Assembly: GCA_964245885.1 (NCBI GenBank)
Contig: CAXTOX010000023.1
Location: 1 to 40,179, forward strand
Origin: CAHJWO01 sp964245885
GTDB lineage: Bacteria; Verrucomicrobiota; Verrucomicrobiia; Chthoniobacterales; SZAS-18
DNA length: 40,179 nucleotides
Direction: 5' to 3'
The notes under the pieces are model-generated. The model made no database searches. It saw only the letters and a list, made by a program, of their open reading frames with translations, and was not told the origin of the DNA. Position numbers and translations under genes: made by a program. This document shows, one piece after another, positions 1-8,600 of this stretch; position 1 is the first letter of the stretch, and each line of letters starts with the position of its first letter.

Positions 1-516
1 GAGACCCGCGCCGTCGGCACCATCGACGCGCCGAATTGGATCATCAAAAACGTGCTCGACGACGTGGAAAGTTATCCCTCGTTCATGCCGTACATCGTCG
101 AGAGCAAGGTGCTCTCCCGCAACCCGGCCAAGCACACGCTCATCGCCTACACGCGCATGACCCCGCCGCTCATCGACCCGCGCGATTACACGCTGCTCGT
201 CCAGGATGATTCGCACAAGGCCAGCGACGGCACGGTGATCTACGGCAGCCACTGGACCCCGGCCAACAACAGCGGGCCGGCGGAGAAGCCGGGCACGGTG
301 CGCGTGAACACCAACGAAGGCTCGTGGGTGCTGGAATCCATCGACAATGGCGAGCACACGCGCGGGACGTACACCCTTTTCACCGACGGCGGCGGGGGCA
401 TCCCGGCGTTCGTCTTCAACCAACTCAGCAAACGGCGGCTCAACGAGTTGTTCGAGGTGCTCGGCAAGCAGGCTAAGGAAGCCAAGTACCGCCAGAACAA
501 GCCGGCGGGATCGTAG
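1..516 (+). CDS. START/SRPBCC lipid-binding-like protein, 5' truncated
   Basis: The frame is open from base 1, so the gene begins left of the window; the GTG at 52 is only an internal codon. The visible 171 residues run ETRAVGTIDAPNWIIKNVLD, then a segment with DVESYPSFMPYIVES, which matches the START/polyketide-cyclase fold, where the 'D.E.YP.F.P' stretch follows the first strand and helix. PLIDPRDYTLL and the later NNEGSW-like strand fit the same fold, and the C-terminal helix (FNQLSKRRLNELFEVLGKQA) closes the pocket. START-like proteins bind lipids or other hydrophobic ligands; the ligand here cannot be told. The missing N-terminus probably carries a signal peptide, as is common for this subgroup (inference). 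It converges on the SpoIIM gene across a REP-like palindrome. Confidence 0.75.
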   Translation, partial: ETRAVGTIDAPNWIIKNVLDDVESYPSFMPYIVESKVLSRNPAKHTLIAYTRMTPPLIDPRDYTLLVQDDSHKASDGTVIYGSHWTPANNSGPAEKPGTVRVNTNEGSWVLESIDNGEHTRGTYTLFTDGGGGIPAFVFNQLSKRRLNELFEVLGKQAKEAKYRQNKPAGS

Positions 517-588
517 GCGCGGGTGGCGGGTGGTGAGGTTCTGCCCGGAGGCGATGAACAGCGGCATCCCGCCGCAGGCGTCCAAACC

Positions 589-702
589 GACAGGTAGGGA
601 CCGCTCTCCGAGCGGTCCGAAGAATTTCTGGAAGACGCGTCGAGGCGGTGGAGGTTAGCCAAGCCAATTTACGGACCGCTCAGGGAGCGGTCCCTACCTG
701 TC
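589..702. repeat. REP-like inverted repeat between convergent genes
   Basis: Arms at 589-619 and 672-702 are inverted copies of 31 bp with two mismatches, 52 bp apart. Each arm contains its own palindrome (GGACCGCTCTCCGAGCGGTCC is the left one, split here as GGACCGCT-CTCCG-AGCGGTCC). The core GTAGGG-(A/T)C-CTCTCCGAG-G(A/T)CC is shared with the element at 26173-26307. The pair lies between the stop of the START gene (516) and the stop of the minus-strand SpoIIM gene (753). There is no T-run, so it is not a classical intrinsic terminator. The remaining spacer (517-588 and 703-752) shows no gene. Confidence 0.8.
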
Positions 703-752
703 AGGGACGACCGGCCGCAAGCGGCCTGCTCAGAAATCTTCTCGCCTCTCCC

Positions 753-1781
753 TCACGTTTCGCGGCCGGTGTCCGCAGGCGTGCCGCGTCCGGCGAAGGC
801 CAGGTAAGCTGTCAGGCAGACCAATTCCGCCGAGCCGAACACGATCTTGAGCCAGTACGGCAGCACCGGTTCATGGTACTGAGAGAAGAACGCCTCGACG
901 ATCCCCGCCCACACGAGCATCAGCGCCACGCCGACGATGAGCGTGACGAGGTCCGCGCGCACCGCCGCGAGCCGCTGGCGCAACGGCACCCGCCGGCCCC
1001 AGCCGATGATCGCCCCACCGAGCACCAGCCCGGCCTGGCCGGCGACGAGGATCGCGGGGAACTCGATGGACCCGTGCGGCAGCAGCCAGCCAGCGAGGAA
1101 CGTTCCCTGCCCATCGTGCAGGTAGTCGAAGCAGATCGCGCCCGTCGTCACGCCGTTGTAAAAGAGGATGACGACCGTGCCCACGCCCCACGTCAGCCCG
1201 AGGGCGAGCGCCTTGATGGACACGCCGATGTTGTTGGCCATCAGGAAGCCGGAGAACGACGCCTTGTGCCCGGTGAGCCGCTGGCCCCCGTCTTCCTGCT
1301 CCTCGGCGACGCGTTCCGAGGGCGTGATCTGGTCGTGGCCGTAGATCATCGTCACCGCGCGCGCCTCCGGGTCGACCGCCACCGCGAACGCTCCGAAGCC
1401 CACGCCCACCAGCGTGATGGCCACCGTCAGCCAGAACGCCGCCGCGTGCCGACGAAAGGTCCGCGGAAACGTCCCCGCCAGCCAGTGCCACGGCGCCCGC
1501 CAGTCGAAGGGCTGCGCGCGGCCGGTCTGCGAATGGATCTCGGCGTAGGCGCGGGCGACGAGCGCGCCGAGGGTGCGGCGCAGGTCGCGTTCGGCGGAAA
1601 AGGTGTCCAGGCGCGCGAGGTCGCCGGCGGCGCGTTGGTAGAGGTAATGGAGCCGCTCGGCCGCGGCGAGGTCCAGGCCGCCCCGGCGCGAGCCGTGTTG
1701 GTCGAGGGCGTCGAGGCGGGTTTCGAGTTCGTCCCAGGAGGGGCGTTCGGCGGCGACGAAGCGTTCGAGGTCGATGATCAC
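753..1781 (-). CDS. SpoIIM-family (stage II sporulation protein M-like) membrane protein
   Basis: 342 residues with a GTG start. A soluble N-terminal helical region (about 1-105) with ERLHYLYQRAAGDLARL is followed by at least five hydrophobic segments. The stretch HKASFSGFLMANNIGVSIKA, then GLTWGVGTVVILFYNG, is the SpoIIM/DUF95 signature, with conserved N-N and the G-rich helix; HGSIEFPAILVAGQAGL is the family's H-G-x-xE motif. In non-sporulating bacteria this family occurs with RDD, DUF4129, MoxR and DUF58 genes, and those lie on the same strand further right in this window. The function is unknown; a membrane-assembly or transport role is inferred. The start codon directly abuts the heptad array at 1783, which leaves no Shine-Dalgarno sequence. 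Confidence 0.85.
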   Translation of the reverse strand: MIIDLERFVAAERPSWDELETRLDALDQHGSRRGGLDLAAAERLHYLYQRAAGDLARLDTFSAERDLRRTLGALVARAYAEIHSQTGRAQPFDWRAPWHWLAGTFPRTFRRHAAAFWLTVAITLVGVGFGAFAVAVDPEARAVTMIYGHDQITPSERVAEEQEDGGQRLTGHKASFSGFLMANNIGVSIKALALGLTWGVGTVVILFYNGVTTGAICFDYLHDGQGTFLAGWLLPHGSIEFPAILVAGQAGLVLGGAIIGWGRRVPLRQRLAAVRADLVTLIVGVALMLVWAGIVEAFFSQYHEPVLPYWLKIVFGSAELVCLTAYLAFAGRGTPADTGRET

Positions 1782-1782
1782 G

Positions 1783-1904
1783 GGAAGGCGGAAGGCGGAA
1801 GGCGGAAGGCGACAAACGAAAAAATCGCTTTCCGTTGCCCGATTTTTGCTTTCTCTTCTCTGGCGTTTGTCCTTCTACCTTCTGCCTTCTGCCTTCTGCC
1901 TTCC
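1783..1904. repeat. Inverted heptad array between divergent spoIIM-like and gpx genes
   Basis: The left arm has four perfect GGAAGGC units (1783-1810); the right arm is CCTTCTA plus three CCTTCTG units and CCTTCC (1871-1904). Between them, GACAAACG (1811-1818) pairs with CGTTTGTC (1864-1871), and AAAAATCG pairs with CGATTTTT further in, so the whole element is one nested palindrome. The right arm ends at the base before the gpx ATG (1905). The left arm, read on the minus strand, ends one base before the SpoIIM GTG. Each gene is therefore preceded by a pyrimidine-rich CCTTC(T/C)G leader. Confidence 0.9.
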
Positions 1905-2465
1905 ATGAAAAAACTTTCCTTCCTCTCGGCCCTCGGCGCTTTCGCGCTCCTGCTGCCCCTGTCGGCCGCTCCCACCGGCGGTTCCCTGTACGACCTGCCG
2001 CTCAAGGACATTGACGGCAAGGAAACCTCGCTCAAGCCCTACAAGGGCGAGGTCATGCTCATCGTCAACGTGGCCTCCAAGTGCGGCAACACCCCGCAGT
2101 ACGCGGCGCTGGAGAAAGACTACGAGAAGTACAAGGACCACGGTTTCGTGGTGCTCGGCTTCCCGTGCAACCAGTTCATGGGCCAGGAGCCGGGCTCGAA
2201 CGATCAGATCAAGCAGTTCTGCTCGGAGACCTACGGCGTGGTGTTCCCCATGTTCGACAAGCTCAACGTCAACGGCTCCGACCGCAGCGCGCTCTACACC
2301 CAGTTGGCCGGGCCCGGCTCGCCGTACCCGGGCGACATCAAGTGGAACTTCACCAAGTTCCTCGTCGGCCGCGACGGCAACATCCTGGCCCGGTTCGAGC
2401 CCAAGCAAAAGCCGGACGACCCCGAGGTGACCAAGGCCATCGAGGCGGCGCTGTCGGTGAAGTGA
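1905..2465 (+). CDS. Secreted glutathione peroxidase-family thiol peroxidase
   Basis: 186 residues. A signal peptide (MKKLSFLSALGAFALLLPLS, cleavage after SAA) points to export. The mature part has the GPx-family hallmarks: NVASKCGNTPQYAALE with the catalytic residue as Cys rather than selenocysteine, GFPCNQFMGQEPG with the catalytic Gln, and KWNFTKFLVGRDG with the Trp-Asn pair. The Cys in the FPCNQF loop is the usual resolving residue of thioredoxin-dependent GPx enzymes, so the reductant is probably thioredoxin rather than glutathione (family knowledge). The role is reduction of hydroperoxides in the periplasm. The ORF stays open upstream through the heptad array, but the signal peptide fixes the start at 1905. 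It is followed after 9 bp by the DUF1810 gene, a likely operon. Confidence 0.9.
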   Translation: MKKLSFLSALGAFALLLPLSAAPTGGSLYDLPLKDIDGKETSLKPYKGEVMLIVNVASKCGNTPQYAALEKDYEKYKDHGFVVLGFPCNQFMGQEPGSNDQIKQFCSETYGVVFPMFDKLNVNGSDRSALYTQLAGPGSPYPGDIKWNFTKFLVGRDGNILARFEPKQKPDDPEVTKAIEAALSVK

Positions 2466-2474
2466 GGCGCGCCG

Positions 2475-2903
2475 ATGCCTGATCCTGACGGTCTCGAACG
2501 TTTCGTTCTCGCCCAGCAGGAAGACTACGCAACCGCCCTCCGGGAGATCACCGCCGGGCGCAAGCGCAGCCACTGGATGTGGTACATCTTCCCGCAAATC
2601 GACGGGCTTGGCTCCAGCGAGACTGCGCGACGCTACGCGGTCAAGAGCGCCGACGAGGCCCGGGCCTACCTCGCCCACCCGGTGTTGGGCGAACGGCTGC
2701 TGGCCTGCGCGCGGGCAGCGGTGGCCCACGAGGGCAGGAGTGCCACGGAGATTTTTGGCTCGCCCGATGATTTGAAGCTGCGTTCGTCGGCGACGTTGTT
2801 CGCCGCCGTGTCGCCGCCGGACTCGGTGTTCCAGCGGTTGCTCGACCAGTTCTATCCCGACGGCCCGGACGCGGCGACGCTGCGGCTGCTTGATAGGCGC
2901 TGA
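2475..2903 (+). CDS. DUF1810 family protein
   Basis: 142 residues, the usual full length. The N-terminus LERFVLAQQEDYATALREI, then GRKRSHWMWYIFPQIDGLG, is the DUF1810 signature (the RKxxHWMWYIFPQ block). It is followed by YAVKSADEARAYLAHPVLGE and the conserved C-terminal FGSPDDLKLRSSATLF. No biochemical role is firmly known to me. It is cytosolic, with no signal or membrane segment. It starts 9 bp after the peroxidase stop and is probably cotranscribed with it. It converges on the DUF58 gene. The 154-bp spacer 2904-3057 has an 11-bp inverted pair (2905-2915 and 3038-3048) around a short CGCAACC heptad run near 2998-3022. Confidence 0.9.
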   Translation: MPDPDGLERFVLAQQEDYATALREITAGRKRSHWMWYIFPQIDGLGSSETARRYAVKSADEARAYLAHPVLGERLLACARAAVAHEGRSATEIFGSPDDLKLRSSATLFAAVSPPDSVFQRLLDQFYPDGPDAATLRLLDRR

Positions 2904-3057
2904 AGCGCCGTTGCGGTGTGCCCTGCGGGAGCATTGCGGCGTGCATCGCGCGCACGCTGGGGCAGAGCCAGAGGACCCTGCCTTTTTCTTCGCAACGCCC
3001 CTCGCAACCCGCAACCCGCAACGCGCCGAAAGCGCATCGCAACGGCGCGGCGGTCCG

Positions 3058-4470
3058 CTACAGGATCTGCCGCCGCTTGACGTTCATGTACTGGGTGACG
3101 AGTTGCTCGGTCATCCGCTCGGGATCGAGCAGCGCCACACGCACCCCCGCGCGCCGCAGGAGCAGTTCGCGCTCGCGCAGCCGCTGCCACTGGAGATGGC
3201 CGCCGAGGCGTTGGTAAACGTCCTCCGCCGTCGTGACCGACGCCCCACCGTCCGGGTCAGCGAACAACGGGGTCGCCCCTGCGGGCCGCAGGCTGCCCAC
3301 GATCACGACGTGCTGGCGGCTGACCCGCTCGACCGCGCGCGTGAACGCCTCCGCCTGGAGGGCGTCGTCGAGCGTGGTCAGGAACACCAGCAGCGCCCGC
3401 CGCCGCAGCCGCAGGCGCAGGAACGTGCTCAGTTCGTCGAAGTCCGGCGTCGCCGGGGCCGGTTCCAGCGCGTAGATCGCCTCGCGGCACGCGTCGAAGT
3501 GCGCCGCGCCGTTTTTCGCCCGCAAAAACCGCTGCACCCCGGCCGCAAACGTCGCCAGCCCGAACAGGTCGCCCTGCCGCTCCGCCGCCAGGCACAGCAG
3601 CAGCGCCGACGAAACGTAACGCTCCAGCACGGTCGGCACCGCGTCGGTTTGCACCGCCGCCAGGACTCCCGCCTCGGCATCTTTGCCGTCGTCCACCGTC
3701 AGCGCACCCGGGGCGGTCCGGCCGCTCAGGCGCGAGGCGTCGATGACGACGTACACCTCCTGGGTGCGCTCGACCTGGAAGACCTTGCTCACCGGCTTCT
3801 GGCGGCGTGCGGTGGCCTTCCAACTGATGTCCTCGATGCTGTCGCCGGCCACGTAGTCGCGCAGCTTCTCGAAATCGCGTCCGCGCCCGACTTGGCGCTG
3901 CGCGTGGCTGCCGATGCCGTGGCGCGTCAGGAACACCGCCGCCGCCTGCCGCCGCTCGGCGCGCAGGTCCGGGTAGACGCGCAGTTCGCACGCCACCGCC
4001 CGCGAACGCCGCACGCTCCAGAGTCGCCACGGCGAATCCTCTCTATAATAGATGCGCTCCAGCCGGAAGTTGCCCCGGCGCAGCCCCGTGCACGGCCAGG
4101 TGAACAGCGTGCGCGCGACGCCGGGCGCGAGGTGCGCGTCGAGTTCCTCGTCGGGCGCACGGACTTCCGCGGGCCACGCCAGCCCGAGCCGCAGGGTGCG
4201 CGCGGGCAGCCCGGAACAAGTGTGTACGGCGACGAAATCCAGCCCGCCTGCCCGGCCCTTGGATAGCCGCACAACCTCCGGGAACCGGAATGCGAGTCCC
4301 GCGCCCGCCCGCCGGCGGCCGACGAACGCATCGACCAGCGCGACGAGGCCCGCCGCCGCGGCCGTCAGCATCGCCGCCGGAGCCAGGGCAGGCCGCAATC
4401 CGCCGAGAACCGCCAACGGGGTGAGCACGCCGCCGACCAGGAGCAGCAAGGAAACGCGGGGGATGAGCAT
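3058..4470 (-). CDS. DUF58 domain protein (MoxR partner)
   Basis: 470 residues; I take MLIPRVSLLLLVGG as the start (an upstream in-frame ATG at 4512 would add 14 residues). Two N-terminal transmembrane segments (about 3-45) are followed by a large soluble part. The DUF58 signature is clear: GRDFEKLRDYVAGDSIEDIS, then WKATARRQKPVSKVFQVERT and VYVVIDASR, in which the Asp begins a von Willebrand-A-like fold. A VWA-like region continues with ALLVFLTTLDD. DUF58 proteins are near-constant partners of MoxR AAA+ ATPases and are thought to link the ATPase to metal-dependent or membrane assembly targets. Here the MoxR gene lies 4.5 kb away behind a plus-strand block, whereas in most genomes the two are adjacent. 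Confidence 0.88.
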   Translation of the reverse strand: MLIPRVSLLLLVGGVLTPLAVLGGLRPALAPAAMLTAAAAGLVALVDAFVGRRRAGAGLAFRFPEVVRLSKGRAGGLDFVAVHTCSGLPARTLRLGLAWPAEVRAPDEELDAHLAPGVARTLFTWPCTGLRRGNFRLERIYYREDSPWRLWSVRRSRAVACELRVYPDLRAERRQAAAVFLTRHGIGSHAQRQVGRGRDFEKLRDYVAGDSIEDISWKATARRQKPVSKVFQVERTQEVYVVIDASRLSGRTAPGALTVDDGKDAEAGVLAAVQTDAVPTVLERYVSSALLLCLAAERQGDLFGLATFAAGVQRFLRAKNGAAHFDACREAIYALEPAPATPDFDELSTFLRLRLRRRALLVFLTTLDDALQAEAFTRAVERVSRQHVVIVGSLRPAGATPLFADPDGGASVTTAEDVYQRLGGHLQWQRLRERELLLRRAGVRVALLDPERMTEQLVTQYMNVKRRQIL

Positions 4471-4887
4471 CGCCGTCCAGGATGCCTGAAGCGGGTGGCG
4501 GGGTAAAAGCAAAAATCAGGGGCTGCGGACCGTCCCGGCGGTCCTCGAACAACCTGTCGCCACAAACAAAATATAACCCTAATTTGCTCAGTATATTTGT
4601 CTCGTAACATGCTGTGGACTAGATACATGGAAGAGCGCGCATCGAAATTTTTCCGCCCGGAAGTGCTGGGGTGTTCACCTTAGCGACGAAAACTTTGCAA
4701 ATTAGTTTGTCAACCGCTGCCAGCGTTGTTACTCCTTGGCCGAATTAAGGCGGGACAGCCGGCGCAGCCCGAAGGCAGCGCAGGTCAAAACGAGGGCACA
4801 AGCAGCAGCCGGAGGGAGACCAACGGACTGCAGATTTGTCATCTCGAACGCCATCACCGACCGAGTTGCTGCTGACACCAAGACATC
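4471..4887. other. Non-coding region between DUF58 and PEP-CTERM genes
   Basis: 417 bp without an intact gene. The part 4560-4700 is clearly richer in A+T than its surroundings and is the likely promoter region for the two divergent genes. A weak sigma70-like pair, TTGTCT (4597-4602) and TAGATA (4620-4625) with a 17-bp gap, can be drawn but is not strong evidence. The minus-strand segment 4729-4842 looks like the tail of a lost PEP-CTERM gene and is listed separately. Confidence 0.5.
4729..4842 (-). pseudogene. Possible remnant of a PEP-CTERM sorting tail
   Basis: On the minus strand this segment reads SVGLPPAAACALVLTCAAF, then GLRRLSRLNSAKE and a stop. A Pro-Pro pair, a hydrophobic helix of about 16 residues and an Arg-rich end have the layout of an exosortase sorting signal, although the usual PEP is PP here. 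The frame continues upstream only as the antisense of the intact PEP-CTERM gene at 4888. So either a gene was cut off by the arrival of 4888-8841, or this is chance. Confidence is low. Confidence 0.3.
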
Positions 4888-5589
4888 ATGGATAAAGGAA
4901 AACGTAAACTCGCCACCTCGCTCCTCGCGGCGGCGGCTCTCACCACCACCACGGCCTCCGTGCAAGCCGTCGTTTACACGGAAACGAGTGACGCCGGCCA
5001 GACCCTCGCCACCGCCAACAACACCGGCCTGTCGGTGGGCGGCACGGGCACCTTGACGGGTGTCGCGGGCACCATCGGCACCTCGACCGACGCGGACCTC
5101 TATCAGTTCACCGTCAACAGCCCGATCGCGTTCACCGCGACGGTGACCGGCGGCGCGAGCAGCGTTGCCGGTGCTGGCCAGATCGACACCTCGATGTTCC
5201 TGTTCAACTCCCTGGGCGCGGCGCTCATCGCCAACGACGACCAAAGCAACACCGTTTATTACCAGAGCTCCTTCACCATCAACCTGGCGGCGGGGACTTA
5301 CTATCTGGGCGTTTCGCTCTCGGGCAACGAGCCGGTCAACTCGAACAACCAGCTCCTCTTCACGACGGACCAGCCGACGACCAGCGTGCGCGGACCCGCT
5401 TCGGGCCTGAACCCGACGGCCGAGAGCACCTTCAACGGCAACACGTCCTTTGCCGAGACGGGGCCGTACTCGGCCACCATCACCTCCACCGCTGTCGTGC
5501 CCGAGCCGACCACCACGGCCGCCCTCGCCTTTGGCGGGATCGCCTCCCTCGTGTTCCTGCGCCGCCTGCGCCGGCAACAAAACGCCTGA
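4888..5589 (+). CDS. PEP-CTERM sorting domain protein, pre-peptidase-like beta domain
   Basis: 233 residues. An N-terminal signal peptide (KLATSLLAAAALTTTTAS, cleavage near VQA) and a C-terminal VPEPTTTAALAFGGIASLVF followed by LRRLRRQQ form the exosortase-dependent sorting pair. The middle contains GTSTDADLYQFTVNSPIAFT and IDTSMFLFNSLGAALIANDD, then INLAAGTYYLGVS. This resembles bacterial pre-peptidase C-terminal (PPC) beta-sandwich domains, in which 'D.Y.F' and 'L.aGtYyl.v' are typical. It is expected to be cut by an exosortase and left at the envelope or in the extracellular matrix. The start is the ATG 4 bp after a CAAGACATC leader, with no clear Shine-Dalgarno. It lies 66 bp upstream of the large secreted protease gene, a plausible two-gene unit. 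Confidence 0.85.
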   Translation: MDKGKRKLATSLLAAAALTTTTASVQAVVYTETSDAGQTLATANNTGLSVGGTGTLTGVAGTIGTSTDADLYQFTVNSPIAFTATVTGGASSVAGAGQIDTSMFLFNSLGAALIANDDQSNTVYYQSSFTINLAAGTYYLGVSLSGNEPVNSNNQLLFTTDQPTTSVRGPASGLNPTAESTFNGNTSFAETGPYSATITSTAVVPEPTTTAALAFGGIASLVFLRRLRRQQNA

Positions 5590-5655
5590 TCCGAAACCCT
5601 TCCTCGTTGGTTCGAAACAAACCTCACGTCCTTTCCGAAAGTTAGCTCACCGATC

Positions 5656-8600
5656 ATGATCACCACTTCATCCAGTCTCACCCGTTTCCGCCGCCGCCTG
5701 CGGCTCGCGGCTATCTCCGTGCCGACGGTTGTCGGCCTCGCCCTGCTGGGCGGCCCGTCCGCTCACGCCAAGCCCATCCCGAGCAATCTCGGCAACGGCT
5801 TGGACAAACTCGTGGAGAGCAACCTGGCGGTCGTCCAAGCCACCAAGCTGGGCCGGCGCCTCGAAGGTGCCGTGACCGTCAACGGCAAAACGTACATCGA
5901 CGATACGACGGCGGCCGTTGCTACCAATTCTCTTGGCGACGCGGCGGGCCGGCTCCTGGTTCGCATCAACCTCAATAGCTCCGTCTCCTTCCGGGAAGCG
6001 CGCACCGCCATGGAGGCAAAAGTGCCTTCGCTGACGATCACCGCGGTGGATGAGAAGTACAAAGGCGCGGGCGTGATGAATGCCTACGTGGACGTGGCGG
6101 ACGTGCCGACGCTGGCAAAGTCGCCCGGCGTCACGTCGGTCATTCTGGAGTGGAAACCTCGCCACAACGCCGCCGTGCAAGTCAATCCTGTCAATCCGAA
6201 GGACGGCGGGAAGCTGCAGCCAAACGCGACCGTGGGTGAGACGCTGACCAAAGTCGGCACGACGTTCGACCAGGGCGTCACGCAGCACCGCGTGGACCAG
6301 ATCAGTTCCTTCTTCAACCCGGGTGCCACGCTCAACCTCGCGGGCCAGGGAATGCAGGTTGCCTGCATCTCCAACAGCTTCGCGGCCAACACCTCGTCGC
6401 CTGCGTCCGTGGACGTGACCAACAACGACCTGCCCGGCTCCGCCAGCACGACCAACACCACCCCGGTGTTCACCCTGAAGGATGATTTGACCAGCGCCGC
6501 CAGCGACGACGAGGGCCGGGGCATGCTCCAGATCGTCTACAAGATGGCGCCTTACGCGAAGCTCGGCTTCGCCACGGCGGACGACGGGGAGGTGGCTTTC
6601 GCCAATTACATCCGTGGCCTGGCGGGAATCGCTAATTATACGGTCGCCGGCCAGACGTTCGCCGCCGACACGATCTGCGACGACGTGGGCTACTTCGACG
6701 AGCCGTTCTTCCAGGACGGCATCATCGGCAACGGCATCGACGACGCCGCCGCCGCCGGCGTGTCCTACTTCTCCAGCGCCGCCAATGACATCGGCACCAA
6801 CGGCTACGACAGCGACACCCGCTGGGTCGCCAACGGCACCGGCCTGACCGCCGCCGCCGGTAACACCGCGCTGGCGGGCACGAACATCAACCTGACCAAC
6901 GTCCCGACGGCCCTGTACGCGGGCGGCTTCCACAACTTCAACCCGAACGGGTTGGACGTGGCGCAGACCGTCAACGTCGCCGCCAACAACACCGTGGTGA
7001 CCACCTTCCAGTGGAATGACGTGTACGACCAGAATACGTCGGTCAACGTGACGGGCACGCTGCTCCAAACCACCGGCACGTTTACCACGGCACCCCTGAC
7101 CTTCACGGCCACCGGCACGGTCACGGCGGGCACCAACTATCAGGTGGTGGAGGCGGCGACCAACGGCAGTGGCTTTGACGGCATCATCACGGTTTACAAG
7201 TCGGACGGCACGACGGTCATCGCCGGTCCTCAAGACACGGGCACGGACGAGCAGGTGCGTTTCACCGCCACCGCCAACGACACGGGCTTCGTGGTCAAGG
7301 TGGATCATTTCAGCACCACGACGGGCACGTTCTCGCTGGCGGTGCAGTCCTTCCAAGGCTTCACGACTCCCGGGCCGACGACGAGCCTGAGCATCCTCGC
7401 GTTCAACGTGACGACGGGTGCCTACGTTCCCGCCAGCTCGCTGACGGCGGATGCCTTTGCGACCAACGAGCCGATCCAGCTCGGCTACACCAACCGCACT
7501 TCGGCGGCGGTGCCGCAGATCCAGTACGTCATCGCGCGCAGCGTGGTGCCCGCCGCCGGGTTCAATTTCCCGACGCACCTCCGTTATCTCCTCCCCGGCA
7601 ACGGGCGCGCGGGCTACGGGCCGGCGGAGTATTTCACCTACAACACGGTGACCACCGGTGGCCACGCGATGGCGCAAGGCTGCAACGGTTGCGCTGCCTA
7701 CAGCGTGTTCCGTCCGAGTTTGCCGGAGACTTTCACCTCGCCCGGCCCGGTGACGATCTACTACAACAAGCAGGACCAGCGCCTCGCCACGCCCGAAGTG
7801 CGGCTCCAGCCGCGCATCGCGACGGCGGACGGCGCGAACGTCTCGGCGAACCTGAGCACGATCTTCGCTTCAGACAATGCGAACGATCCAGATACTACAC
7901 AGGGTCAGTTCTACGGCACCAGTGCCGCCGGTCCGCACGCCGCCGCCATCGCCGCGCTCGTGCTCCAGAATAAAGGCGGCCGCCGCAGCGTCACCCCGGC
8001 GCAGATGACCAGCATCCTGGAACGCAGCACGTTCCCGCATGATCTCGATCCGAACTTCTCGTCCGGCACCGCCCGCGTCACGGGTGGCACTACCGGCACG
8101 GGCAAGGTGGCGATCACGATCAGCAGCGACGGCAGCACGGCCAGCGCGACGGGCTTGACCTCCACCGGCGGCAACGACACTAATTCGTTCACCGTCTCCT
8201 ACGTGGGTGGCAGTTCGGTCACCAGCCTGGTGTTTAACCCGGCTGGCACCACGGCGGACGGCGGCGTCAGCGGCGGCAACAACGGCGTGACGTACAACGC
8301 GCCGGAAGCCACCGTTGGCGGCACGACCACCTACTTCGAGAATAACCTGCCGGGGGTGGTCTTCCTGCCCGCTCAGAAGGTGTTCACGTTGAATCCGACG
8401 ACGAACACCGGCACCATCAACAATGCCAACGCCAACAGCGTGACAGGAGCTGTCTCGTTGGGCAGCAACCCAAACGGGCTGAACACGACGCAGTACCTCA
8501 CGGACACGATCACGATCCCGAGCGGTAACTTCACCAGCAGCAACACGTTACGCTTCACGATCGGACGCGGGTTGGCGTTTGCCTCGACGACGGGCAGCAC

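Noticed and set aside
648..1904. N-terminal extension of the glutathione peroxidase
   Set aside because: The open frame upstream is antisense to the SpoIIM gene and passes through the heptad array; the signal peptide places the start at 1905.
5668..7677. Long minus-strand ORF of 669 codons
   Set aside because: It is antisense to the secreted peptidase, rich in Arg, Gly and Val without a domain pattern, and arises from high GC at third positions.
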